Part shown: piece after piece, positions 13,072 to 21,077 of the stretch
How the letters are laid out: every line of letters begins with the position of its first letter
How positions within the stretch are numbered: position 1 is the stretch's first letter
Source of the DNA: a virus
DNA length: 39,299 nucleotides
Virus record (IMG/VR): IMGVR_UViG_3300021471_000003
Span: 1-39,299 of that record
Reading direction: 5' to 3' (one strand)
The notes under the pieces: model-generated
Seen by the model: the letters and a program-made list of their open reading frames with translations, nothing else
Databases searched by the model: none
What the model was told of the DNA's origin: nothing
Translations under genes and position numbers: made by a program

Positions 13072-13261
13072 TATCACTAAAAGGTAGTAAATCTTATTTG
13101 TCACTGATGAGTAGTAAATCTTTGTTATCACTTGATAGTGGTAAGTATCACTTGTCACTGGTGAATAGTGACAGTATTAGAGTTGTCACTAACAAGTAGT
13201 AAAAATATGTCACCACCAACAAGTAGTAACAGAATGTTGTCACTAGGGGGTGGAGGTAAAA
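13072..13261. repeat. Array of about seven operator or iteron units
   Basis: Units such as GTCACTGATGAGTAGTAA (from 13100), ATCACTTGATAGTGGTAA (from 13128), GTCACTGGTGAATAGTGAC (13154), GTCACTAACAAGTAGTAA (13185) lie in the same orientation every 25-30 bases; the last two units are longer and more degenerate. The regular spacing near the AT-rich tract suits replication iterons; the occurrence of the same unit at promoters elsewhere suits operators. Confidence 0.8.
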
Positions 13262-13417
13262 ATCAGAAAGGGGATTGAGTAAGTTACCTTCCTTCTAATT
13301 TTTTTCCAATTTTTGAAAATAGCTTTTTTTTAGTTGTGTACATTTTCAGATTTTTCAGATACTTGATTTTTTCTGATTTTTCAGAGGTTGAAGAATTTTG
13401 AAATTTTTTGAAATTTT

Positions 13418-13436
13418 GTCACTGTTTTGTGGTAAA
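13418..13436. promoter_or_regulatory. Operator-like site upstream of the late promoter
   Basis: GTCACTGTTTTGTGGTAA, an 18-bp match to the operator family, lies ten bases before the TATA box of the terminase promoter and so could block or recruit TBP/TFB. Confidence 0.55.
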
Positions 13437-13454
13437 AACAGTAAAATTTATAAA
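13437..13454 (+). promoter_or_regulatory. Late promoter, leaderless terminase transcript
   Basis: AACAGTAAAA (BRE-like) and TTTATAAA (13447-13454) lie 26 bases before the ATG at 13477, the usual archaeal TATA-to-start distance. No Shine-Dalgarno site precedes that ATG, so the transcript is probably leaderless. Confidence 0.65.
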
Positions 13455-13476
13455 GTTTAACTTCTTAAAAATTGAT

Positions 13477-13965
13477 ATGTCTGGAGATTTAGCAGAGTAT
13501 CGCAGTATTGGTTCTTTACTGAGTGTTAAGATTCCGAGTATAGTTTTGGATTTCATAGATTCTCATTATGGTGAGATACGGAATGCTGCTTCTTTTTATC
13601 CGAGGTTATTAGAGAGTTTACCTTCTGATGTTCCCAAGCCTACTTTTAATGAATGGATGTATTATTACAACATAAGGAAGTTACAATTGCTCATAGAATC
13701 GCAGAGTGATGGGATGCGAATCTTGGCAGAGAGGATTCGTTCTTGTGATGATCCTTCAGATCGTGCCAGGTTAGAGAAGCAGTATAGGAAGCTGGAGGAG
13801 CGTCAGCATTTATTCTTGCGTGATGTCTTGAAGTACACGAGTGCAGGCATAGATCGTGAGACGCCGAAGAAGATAGAGGTAGAGCATACTTCCAAGATAC
13901 CTGTCAGCGAGATTCACAAGATAATGCGGAGACATAAGAAGGTGATCGATGTTGACTACGGCTGA
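13477..13965 (+). CDS. Probable terminase small subunit
   Basis: 162 residues from ATG at 13477, chosen from the promoter spacing; a longer upstream frame would run through the promoter and operator. It begins MSGDLAEYRSIGSLLSVKIP. The middle is helical (MYYYNIRKLQLLIESQSDGM, then a charged coiled segment RARLEKQYRKLEERQHLFL), typical of the oligomerisation core of small terminases. The call rests mainly on length, helical layout and the 17-base overlap with the large subunit gene. It would recognise viral DNA and load the packaging motor. Confidence 0.65.
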   Translation: MSGDLAEYRSIGSLLSVKIPSIVLDFIDSHYGEIRNAASFYPRLLESLPSDVPKPTFNEWMYYYNIRKLQLLIESQSDGMRILAERIRSCDDPSDRARLEKQYRKLEERQHLFLRDVLKYTSAGIDRETPKKIEVEHTSKIPVSEIHKIMRRHKKVIDVDYG

Positions 13966-15559
13966 TTCTTCAGGCTCTGCTTATTCGGGCTTTGATTTGG
14001 AGAATCTTGACTTACGTTTTTTCAGGAGCATATACAAGCGTTTAGACTTTAATAATTTCATCACGAGGAAGGACATTGACCCTGTTTTGTATGATTTGAA
14101 GTTTAAGTTTGTTGACTATGTTCTTCAGAAGAAGGATGCTGACGAGCTGAAGTATGCAATGATATGGTCAGACCCTACAATGTTCAGCTATATGCATTTC
14201 AAGCTTGATGGTAAACCTTGTAGGCTGTATGATTATCAAGACTTGATCATTAACGATCCTCACAGGTATAAGATTTTCAGGGCTGCCAACCAGATTGGCA
14301 AATCTTTATTGCTTGATGTGAAGGCAGCATATAATCTTATCATAGACCATGGTCATGCTCATAACGAAGCCATAGTAAGCAAGTCTTTGCCACAGAGCAT
14401 GTTCCAGATGCGTAGGGTTAAAGGTCTGCTGAACACCATTGAAGGTCTTGACTGGCGTGAGTCGAAAGGTCTCGCAGACTCTATGTCTGTCATCACCGTA
14501 GACATAAAAGACGATGATGGTAGTGTTATGTACACTAACATGCTTGTCTGTGCTCCCTGCACAGAGGGTTTGCTTGGGTATGACCTTCACGAGCTTAATC
14601 TTGACGAGTTCGAGTACTGGGACATTGACCAGCAGTATTTCTTTAACCAGATAGCCCAGCCGAGAACATACTCTACCAAAGGCAGGATTACCATCTTTAG
14701 CAATCCTAACGGTATGGAGAGTTTCGTTGCCAAGCTTGAAGAGCAGACACTGAAGAACTCTGGCAGAAAAAAATGGCATACTTATGTGTTCAACTATCTT
14801 GACAAGCCTGGTAATACTGTGGAAGAGTTCGAGCAGTTACGTTCAGAACTCTCACGTCAGGAGTTTGAGAGTACTGTAGCAGCCATACGAAGCATTAGCA
14901 GCAAGAACTTCTTCACCATGGAAGAGATAGAACGTAGCTATGATCCGAAGCTTACAGAGCTAAGCATGGTTGGCAAGCAGCCGTTCTTCTTCCTTGACGT
15001 TGGCAGTAAGCATGACCAGTCAGTGCTTGTCGGTGGCTACATAGAGCCTGATGAGCATAATGAGAAGCTTAATCATATTTACATTCCCATAATCCATGTA
15101 TATCCTGTGGGATATCCGATAAGCAGGGTCGTAGGGGCAGACGTTGATGCCTCTGACGGCTGGCATTATGAGAAGTCTGTGAAGGATTATCTCAAGGAAT
15201 GGTCAGCTGACGGTATCCAGCCCGTCTTTGGCGTGGATGTCACAGGCAACTCTGGCATAGCACCATTGTTCGAGTCTGTGGGCATACAGCCAGAGAATGT
15301 GACTTTCTCTGGACCTATGAAGTCAGGCATGTACCAGAGATTTAAATGGTACATGGAGAAAGGCTTGCTGCATAGGATCAAGAGTGAAGAGTTCGAGTAC
15401 CAGGCTTCACACCTCGAGATGAAGAAGTCACAGCGTGGATATCTGATGATACACCACGAGAAAGAAGACGATCTTGATGATGTCATGGATGCCATTGCTG
15501 GCTTGATATATCTTGCTGATAATCCAGACATCATAACTCCAACTTTGAAAATCATATAG
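13949..15559 (+). CDS. terL: Terminase large subunit
   Basis: 536 residues, ATG at 13949 after GGTGATCG inside the end of the small-subunit gene. The ATPase domain has Walker A RAANQIGKS (111-119), Walker B LNLDE (216-220) and the coupling motif IFSNPN (249-254). The RNase-H-like nuclease domain has Asp at 350 (FFFLDVGS), Asp 430 (VFGVDVTGNSG) and the terminal acidic pair in DDLDDVMDAIAG (about 507-518). It translocates DNA into proheads and cuts the concatemer. All catalytic residues expected are present. Confidence 0.96.
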   Translation: MLTTADSSGSAYSGFDLENLDLRFFRSIYKRLDFNNFITRKDIDPVLYDLKFKFVDYVLQKKDADELKYAMIWSDPTMFSYMHFKLDGKPCRLYDYQDLIINDPHRYKIFRAANQIGKSLLLDVKAAYNLIIDHGHAHNEAIVSKSLPQSMFQMRRVKGLLNTIEGLDWRESKGLADSMSVITVDIKDDDGSVMYTNMLVCAPCTEGLLGYDLHELNLDEFEYWDIDQQYFFNQIAQPRTYSTKGRITIFSNPNGMESFVAKLEEQTLKNSGRKKWHTYVFNYLDKPGNTVEEFEQLRSELSRQEFESTVAAIRSISSKNFFTMEEIERSYDPKLTELSMVGKQPFFFLDVGSKHDQSVLVGGYIEPDEHNEKLNHIYIPIIHVYPVGYPISRVVGADVDASDGWHYEKSVKDYLKEWSADGIQPVFGVDVTGNSGIAPLFESVGIQPENVTFSGPMKSGMYQRFKWYMEKGLLHRIKSEEFEYQASHLEMKKSQRGYLMIHHEKEDDLDDVMDAIAGLIYLADNPDIITPTLKII

Positions 15560-15568
15560 ATGGTTTAA

Positions 15569-15895
15569 ATGACAACCTGTAACCGTTGCGGAAGATGCTG
15601 TTACTATGTGCTTGATGGCAAGATCAAGAAATGCAAGTACCTGGTTAAGCATGGTAATAAGACGTCGTGCAGGATTTTCATGCGAAGGCTTGGTCATGTC
15701 ATTGATGTCTCTAAGAAGACTGGTAAGGTTGTAGTATGCGTGTACAGGTCAGAGTCTCCTTATGATTATCCAGGTTGTCCTTTCAACACTGGCAAAGAGA
15801 TACATCCAATCTGGAGGGATAATCCTGATAAACCAACGTTGAAATATTTGAAACAAAACAAAGGTGAGATACAATGCCAAAAGCGAAAGCCATGA
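15569..15895 (+). CDS. CxxCxxCC metal-binding protein, YkgJ-like
   Basis: 108 residues, ATG at 15569. The N-terminus CNRCGRCC (residues 4-11) is followed by C22 (KKCKYL), C34 (TSCRIF), C57 and C70 (YPGCPFN), a spacing like YkgJ/UPF0153-type Cys-cluster proteins. Such proteins are thought to bind zinc or iron-sulfur; the exact metal is not established. It lies between terminase and portal, an unusual place for such a protein. Its end overlaps the following gene by 22 bases. Confidence 0.75.
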   Translation: MTTCNRCGRCCYYVLDGKIKKCKYLVKHGNKTSCRIFMRRLGHVIDVSKKTGKVVVCVYRSESPYDYPGCPFNTGKEIHPIWRDNPDKPTLKYLKQNKGEIQCQKRKP

Positions 15896-16368
15896 AACCT
15901 TCAAAAGAAGAGATAGAAGAGATCATAAAAGAAAAAAGGAAGCTAGCAGCCAAGAAACAAGACTTAAAGAATAAGCAGAAAGAGGTTGATAGAAAACGGA
16001 AAGAGCTACAGTTTATGATAAACGGTAGGATTGTTGATAAAATCCAGATGCAGAACGACATCCGTGCGTCTTTCCTTAACCTGATGAAGATGTCGTTAGA
16101 GATTAAAGAGGTAGAGAAACAGCTTGATACTGGTAAGATTACCATTCAATGGAACGGGATACCGATGCCGAAAGATATGCTGGCTGTGCAGCACGATATA
16201 CTCGTGCATAATTATAAGCTTGCCATTGCAGAGTTCAAGTACAAGGAACAACAGTTAAAGAACATGGGCTTCTCTGAGGAAAAGATAGAAGCCATAGTGA
16301 AGGAAGGAAGAATCTTTGGAGAGGACAATGAAGGTGATAAGAATGATAAACGACAATACATAGGGTGA
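15874..16368 (+). CDS. Coiled-coil protein in the packaging module
   Basis: 164 residues, ATG at 15874 after GGTGAG. The first 50 residues are a lysine/glutamate coiled coil (EEIIKEKRKLAAKKQDLKNK). A second part has GKITIQWNGIPMPKDMLAVQ and another helix. Position between terminase and portal suggests a packaging accessory or scaffold, but no family is recognised. Confidence 0.7.
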   Translation: MPKAKAMKPSKEEIEEIIKEKRKLAAKKQDLKNKQKEVDRKRKELQFMINGRIVDKIQMQNDIRASFLNLMKMSLEIKEVEKQLDTGKITIQWNGIPMPKDMLAVQHDILVHNYKLAIAEFKYKEQQLKNMGFSEEKIEAIVKEGRIFGEDNEGDKNDKRQYIG

Positions 16369-16373
16369 GGCTA

Positions 16374-16688
16374 ATGCTTAGATTAATGGAAAAGTTTATA
16401 AACAACTTAAAACATTGTATAGGAGTAATAAAGACCTGGCATCAGCGGATACTCCAAATCACTGAGGAAGATCTTGAGAATCTTCATCCACGACGTAATC
16501 CCTACCAGATGTTTCTCGATTGGTTGCTTGAAGTAGTTATATACGGCACATTATCGACTTTTGTGTTGTATGTGATATTCAAACTTCATGGTATAGCACG
16601 TTTTACAGCATTATCTTTTGCTATAGGCGTGCTTAGATGGTTAGTACTTGATATAATAGGAGACATAAAAAATAAAATAAGCAACTGA
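16374..16688 (+). CDS. Small membrane protein between terminase and portal
   Basis: 104 residues from ATG at 16374 (GGTGAG just upstream). Two membrane spans are visible: WLLEVVIYGTLSTFVLYVIF and ARFTALSFAIGVLRWLVLDI. The N-terminal half is soluble and basic. It could be a holin or a membrane tether for assembly; position in the head module is odd for a holin. No family recognised. Confidence 0.7.
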   Translation: MLRLMEKFINNLKHCIGVIKTWHQRILQITEEDLENLHPRRNPYQMFLDWLLEVVIYGTLSTFVLYVIFKLHGIARFTALSFAIGVLRWLVLDIIGDIKNKISN

Positions 16689-16693
16689 TCAAA

Positions 16694-18484
16694 ATGGTAA
16701 AACCCTTCACGAAACTGTTTAGCGTGTTCACGAACAACCAGGCGGCATACTCTACCATACAGAGACACATGCCGATGTTGAACGAGATAAACACATCGCT
16801 ACAATCATACTTTGGTGCTTCCACACAGACACAGAAAAAGAAGTATCTCATGCGATGGTATAAGTCTATCCCAGAACTAACAGCCTTAGCTAATAAGGTT
16901 GCTAGGGACATCGTGAGCAAGTACCATTTTGAGAACGTTGACCCTAGTTCTTCAGGCAGGAACAGAATTCTCAGGGCTAACGAGTTCGCATTACAGGTTA
17001 ATCTTAAGAGGCTTATGCTTGCTCAGGTAATAGATATGCTTATCACAGGTGAAGCCTTTGGCTGGATTGGTAGGCTTCAGGAAAAACAGGTTAAGGAAGC
17101 CTTAGCAAACATTGTGCGGAGGCATAATATAGAGACTAAAGAAAAGAACAGGCTTATGAATGATATACTTTACGAGATTAAGATAGACTCAAGCCTTGTG
17201 CGTAAGTACAACTTTGATGAGGATCTTAGAAAGCCACGAAAATACTTGTATGTGCCATCATCAACAATGGAAGTCTTACATGACAGGTATGATGTCATAG
17301 GCTATAGACAGATCGTCGGCGTAGAACAGCCGATAGATTTTACAACTGACGAGATTATCCATTTCACTTTACAATATGTCGATGGTAGGGTTAACGGTTT
17401 CACGCCTGTAGAAAGCATCATTGTCCAGCTTGAGTTATTGAGACAGATGTGGCAGAACCTTCTTAGCATACACAAGAACGGAGGTTCTCCAGATAATATC
17501 ATAACCCTTAAAGATGTAAGACCAGGTTCTGAAGCATACAAGAGGATTGAAGAACAGCTTATGAAATACAAGCTTGTGGAAAACAGGCATGGTAATCTCC
17601 TATTCACAGGCAATGTAGATGTGAAAGAGCTTAACTCCATAGACAAGATGCAGTTCATGGATTCAGGATTATATATCACTGGCTTGCTAGCAATGCAATG
17701 GCAAGTCCCAAGAAGCAGTATTCCATACATAGTCGGTGGAACGAATACCAAAGATGATACAGGTGGTAATTCAGAGAGGGGTTATTGGGATAATATAGAG
17801 TTTGCACAGGAAATCTTTGCAGACACTATGAACTCACAATTGTTCATACCATACTTTGGTGTGAAGATCGTCTTTGATAAGAAGTTTGTGCTTAGAGATA
17901 TACAAGAGCAGACAATGATACAGCTTAGGCTTAATAATATAAAGCTTGAGAATGACTTGCTTGGCATTGCTGATAAACAGCTTAGCGAGGAGACATTACT
18001 TAGAGACCTTAACAGGACAACAGAAGATGTGAAAGATAGAAAGAAAGAAGAGCCAGTGAAAACAACGCTTGATAAGCAGTTGTCCAAAGACGAGGTTGAG
18101 AACTCTGATGATAAAAATAATATAGCAAAAAGGAAACGTGATGAGCAAGTAGCGACAATGAATAGTGCTGGTGTACCTGATGGTGTAGGAAGCAAGAAAG
18201 AACTTGCTATAAAAGAGTTGGACTTTGATGCTTTCCTTGAGCATAAACAGTTGGATACATTCCCAGATCAAAAAGTAGACCTTCAGACGTTTATAAAACT
18301 TTATGCAGAGGATAAGGCGTATCATCCAGGCATGCCGCCAAGAGTGTTCATGCGACAGAACGAGCTTTTCACAACTCTGCGGTTTAAGAGTTCGGACTTT
18401 GTATATTTCACAATCATACCTAATGAGGAATTAGAGAATAATAAAGTCTTGCTAAGCAATCTTAAAAACATATACAGGTTATAA
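16694..18484 (+). CDS. Portal protein
   Basis: 596 residues, ATG at 16694. The layout is that of HK97/SPP1-type portals: helical N-terminus (LTALANKVARDIVSKYHF), a beta-rich wing (YLYVPSSTMEVLHDRYDVIG), the segment EIIHFTLQYVDGRVNGFTPV typical of the portal core, then the long stem and clip helices (LELLRQMWQNLLSIHKNGG). The C-terminal 150 residues are charged and probably disordered (KDRKKEEPVKTTLDKQLSKD), followed by a small folded tail. It forms the dodecameric ring through which TerL pumps DNA. Longer than the family average because of that tail. Confidence 0.88.
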   Translation: MVKPFTKLFSVFTNNQAAYSTIQRHMPMLNEINTSLQSYFGASTQTQKKKYLMRWYKSIPELTALANKVARDIVSKYHFENVDPSSSGRNRILRANEFALQVNLKRLMLAQVIDMLITGEAFGWIGRLQEKQVKEALANIVRRHNIETKEKNRLMNDILYEIKIDSSLVRKYNFDEDLRKPRKYLYVPSSTMEVLHDRYDVIGYRQIVGVEQPIDFTTDEIIHFTLQYVDGRVNGFTPVESIIVQLELLRQMWQNLLSIHKNGGSPDNIITLKDVRPGSEAYKRIEEQLMKYKLVENRHGNLLFTGNVDVKELNSIDKMQFMDSGLYITGLLAMQWQVPRSSIPYIVGGTNTKDDTGGNSERGYWDNIEFAQEIFADTMNSQLFIPYFGVKIVFDKKFVLRDIQEQTMIQLRLNNIKLENDLLGIADKQLSEETLLRDLNRTTEDVKDRKKEEPVKTTLDKQLSKDEVENSDDKNNIAKRKRDEQVATMNSAGVPDGVGSKKELAIKELDFDAFLEHKQLDTFPDQKVDLQTFIKLYAEDKAYHPGMPPRVFMRQNELFTTLRFKSSDFVYFTIIPNEELENNKVLLSNLKNIYRL

Positions 18485-18486
18485 CA

Positions 18487-18723
18487 ATGCCATCAACATC
18501 AACACGTGTGAAAGAATGTCAAGAAAGGTTTGCTTATAATAATAAAAATTTGCTGGAGTATCAGGGCTGGGCAGAGCCTGGTTTGTCAACATCAGAACCT
18601 GTGTGGTTAATTGTTAAATACAATTACAATAATAAAAACTTGCTTGTAAGCATAACCTTTGCTAAGGGCAATAATAATTTTGATAAAGTCTGGGATAATA
18701 GAGAATCATACACATACAGTTAA
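18487..18723 (+). CDS. Small virion-associated protein with FDKVWDNR motif
   Basis: 78 residues, ATG at 18487, two bases after the portal stop. The C-terminus NFDKVWDNRESYTYS resembles a short motif seen in many small phage proteins near tail-fibre or portal genes. The middle WLIVKYNYNNKNLLVSITFA is beta-rich. It is probably a small structural or fibre-associated protein; function not established. Confidence 0.7.
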   Translation: MPSTSTRVKECQERFAYNNKNLLEYQGWAEPGLSTSEPVWLIVKYNYNNKNLLVSITFAKGNNNFDKVWDNRESYTYS

Positions 18724-18724
18724 A

Positions 18725-20233
18725 ATGAAGCGAAACATCATTATTTTTATGTTATTAACAGCGTTTTTAGTTTTAACTAGTACATCTTCTGCTTTATATT
18801 TTCCAACATTATATATTCCTGATGCGAATATATATGTTGATAGAGTGTGGTGGATAAACGAGTCTGAACCGTATTTATACGATTTTGAAGGGTATCTGAG
18901 GTTTAACGCTTCTGCATGCAATGGGAGCAATATAACAAACAACTACAACACTTATAACACGATTTATAACATCACAAACATAACCAACAATGTGAACAGT
19001 AGTGATGAGTATTTGTATGTCATAAGTGAGGAGATTAATTTCAATGACACAAAGCTTAATCTTACAATAGATGATAAGTTATCTTCAATAGATTTTAGCA
19101 ACTACTATACAAAAGACAATGTCTATAACAAGTCAGAAGTGTATAATAAGACAGAATCTGATGATAGATATTGGAATGAAGATGGCGATGCTGGGTTATC
19201 TGGAGACTTCTTTGGAAGTTATGACTTATTTACTACAGGTAATGTGTTTATAGGCATGTCCTCATCAGTGTTGAATGAGAGATTAGAAGTTAATGGGAGA
19301 GTTCTTATACTTTCAGGTGGTGAATCTGGTGATGGATTTTTATTGGGCATGTCAGGTAGCAATTTACAATTTACTAAATTATCTTCTGGCATTTATTCAG
19401 GCACACCTTTGACTGTAGAAAATAATGGAATAAATGTTACAGGAGAAGTGTATGCAGTAGCATCTCCAGGTCATGCAATTTATGGAATAACGGATGGAAG
19501 TAGTACTTCTGCTATAAAAGGTGTAGCTACAGGGGCTGGTTCGGAAGGTGTTTATGGAGAAGGGTTTTACGGTGTATATGGTATTTCAGAAGATACCTCT
19601 GGTGCAGGGTTGTATGGTAAAGGTTTTGTTAATGCAAGCGGTTCTACAGTTGTGAGCATAGGTGTTGTAGGACATTCTGAGTCTGTAGGTTCAAGCGGTT
19701 CTTCTTATAACATAGGTGTTAAAGGTATTGCAAAAGGGTCATCTTTAACAAACGACCGTTGTTATGGGGGTTATTTTTCTGCGGATTCTGAATGTGATCA
19801 AGCGAAATATTCAGGATATTTTGGAGAAGGTAATGTTCTCGTATCTGACGATTTAATTGGATTATCATGTCCTTATGCAAAGACAGCAACGTTCTGGTCT
19901 GAAAGAGGTGCAATAACAAGCAATGCACCTCTAGCGATGGGCAATGGTCAGACGCCCACAGGAGCTCCACAAGTATGCTCTGGCAGGGTTGTTGCATTAG
20001 CCGCTATGTGTTCTGGGGCTGCTGATGCAAGTAATCATGTAGCCTTCGAGCTTAGGGTTAACGGTGTCTCACAAAATTGTGATACAGCAGAAGTAACATC
20101 ATTAAATACCATGTACCAAGCTTCTACATGTGATGTTGCTTTTAACTCAGGTGATTTACTGAATTGTTATTCAAAAACAGAAACAGGAACTGTTACAGAA
20201 TGTGTTTGTGTGTGGTGGGTGCAGTATGATTAA
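18725..20233 (+). CDS. Secreted-type fibre or spike protein
   Basis: 502 residues from ATG at 18725; a frame extending upstream overlaps the previous gene. It opens with a signal-peptide-like segment (MKRNIIIFMLLTAFLVLTST). Next come many N-glycosylation sequons (SNITNNYN, NITNITNN), a fibre-like segment YYTKDNVYNKSEVYNKTESD near residue 136, then Gly-rich repeats of the type GVYGEGFYGVYG (about 290-400), and a Cys-containing C-terminal beta domain ending VCVWWVQYD. It is an adhesin-like surface protein that may bind the host envelope. The signal sequence in a virion operon is unusual. Confidence 0.75.
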   Translation: MKRNIIIFMLLTAFLVLTSTSSALYFPTLYIPDANIYVDRVWWINESEPYLYDFEGYLRFNASACNGSNITNNYNTYNTIYNITNITNNVNSSDEYLYVISEEINFNDTKLNLTIDDKLSSIDFSNYYTKDNVYNKSEVYNKTESDDRYWNEDGDAGLSGDFFGSYDLFTTGNVFIGMSSSVLNERLEVNGRVLILSGGESGDGFLLGMSGSNLQFTKLSSGIYSGTPLTVENNGINVTGEVYAVASPGHAIYGITDGSSTSAIKGVATGAGSEGVYGEGFYGVYGISEDTSGAGLYGKGFVNASGSTVVSIGVVGHSESVGSSGSSYNIGVKGIAKGSSLTNDRCYGGYFSADSECDQAKYSGYFGEGNVLVSDDLIGLSCPYAKTATFWSERGAITSNAPLAMGNGQTPTGAPQVCSGRVVALAAMCSGAADASNHVAFELRVNGVSQNCDTAEVTSLNTMYQASTCDVAFNSGDLLNCYSKTETGTVTECVCVWWVQYD

Positions 20234-20666
20234 ACCATTTAAGAAACTATGCGGACTTGTATTATCATTATCAGTACTGGCAGGCTGTGCCTCTGTGAAG
20301 CCCAAAGGAAGCATATTATTATCATACTTACCTAAAGATATAGAATACGGAAAACGTACTGAAGACGTCATAAAGACAGGCATAGAGGCAGGCTTAGAGA
20401 CTAAGATTAAAGAAGTGGCTGTGTACTTGTATGGAGACTTTGAAACATGGTCAACGAAGGATAAGAATAGCATATATTTTAATCCGTTCTTACAAAAGTA
20501 CGGGATTGGACTAATAACAAAGTATGATAACCTGTCTTTTTATGTAAGGCATGAGTGTACACACGCTGTTGGGAGTAATAGAGAGATACACTTTAACAAA
20601 GACAGGGAGATTTATTTTGTCAATTTTGGCGGTTTTAACGAGTTAGGGGTGAAATATGAATGGTAG
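20226..20666 (+). CDS. Lipoprotein with HExxH metallopeptidase motif
   Basis: 146 residues from ATG at 20226, after GGTGGG. The N-terminus MIKPFKKLCGLVLSLSVLAG ends in a lipobox-like LAGCAS with the Cys at residue 20. YVRHECTHAVG (about 109-119) carries HECTH, the HExxH zinc-binding signature of gluzincin/metzincin peptidases, followed by a Glu-containing segment (NELG) that could supply the third ligand. It would act outside the cell or on the particle surface, for envelope penetration, lysis or shielding. A weak catalytic call, but the motif sits in a helix-compatible context. Confidence 0.7.
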   Translation: MIKPFKKLCGLVLSLSVLAGCASVKPKGSILLSYLPKDIEYGKRTEDVIKTGIEAGLETKIKEVAVYLYGDFETWSTKDKNSIYFNPFLQKYGIGLITKYDNLSFYVRHECTHAVGSNREIHFNKDREIYFVNFGGFNELGVKYEW

Positions 20667-21025
20667 ATAAGAAAGATATAATGAACTACTCTGTAATAAC
20701 AATCCTGCTCATGACTACAATACTAGGACTAATGCCGCAACCAGAAGATACTCATGTTTGTGTTTCACGTAATATAACAATGCATTGTGAGAGACTAAGC
20801 AGTACACAGAAGACATGCTATCCGAGAACAGACACCACTGTCGGCAAGAAGTATTGTGCTGAAGGTTGGAAACCTATTGATAGAAGTGATTTAAAAAATG
20901 ATGTTGATAAAGTAAAAGTTCCTTTGCCTGCTGGAGGCTTTCTTGAGTGTAACGTTGTAGATGGTGTGCTTGACCAGCAATGCTATTTCAACTACAGGAA
21001 AGCATTGCGTAGCGAGTTCGAATAA
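20660..21025 (+). CDS. Membrane-anchored Cys-rich protein
   Basis: 121 residues, ATG at 20660 overlapping the previous stop. A single membrane span near the N-terminus (YSVITILLMTTILGLMPQP) is followed by an ectodomain with six Cys: HVCVSRN, MHCERL, KTCYPRT, KYCAEGW, LECNVV and QQCYFN. The Cys spacing suggests disulfides outside the cytoplasm. The pattern looks like small Cys-rich ectodomains that I associate with DPANN-type archaea and their viruses, but I name no family. It ends just before the capsid promoter. Confidence 0.7.
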   Translation: MVDKKDIMNYSVITILLMTTILGLMPQPEDTHVCVSRNITMHCERLSSTQKTCYPRTDTTVGKKYCAEGWKPIDRSDLKNDVDKVKVPLPAGGFLECNVVDGVLDQQCYFNYRKALRSEFE

Positions 21026-21026
21026 C

Positions 21027-21040
21027 AAAAAGTTTAAATA
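21027..21040 (+). promoter_or_regulatory. Promoter for the capsid operon
   Basis: AAAAAG (BRE-like) and TTTAAATA (21033-21040) predict a transcript start near 21061, only a few bases before the ribosome site GGTGAT at 21068-21073. It lets the capsid genes be expressed independently of the terminase promoter. Confidence 0.65.
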
Positions 21041-21073
21041 TCACTACAAAAGTAATTACTACTTAGTGGTGAT
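21040..21073. promoter_or_regulatory. Two overlapping operator-like sites at the capsid start
   Basis: ATCACTACAAAAGTAATTA (21040-21058) matches the operator family, and TTACTACTTAGTGGTGAT (21056-21073) is the same unit on the minus strand (ATCACCACTAAGTAGTAA). The second covers the transcript start and the ribosome site. Confidence 0.55.
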
Positions 21074-21077
21074 TATC

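Noticed and set aside
12972-13199. Plus-strand frame of about 75 codons
   Set aside because: It runs through the operator array; its SLS/KYL repeats are the DNA units read in frame.
12768-13261. CRISPR array
   Set aside because: Units are 12 or 18-21 bases, directly adjacent or with spacers under 12 bases; no unique spacers and no cas genes.
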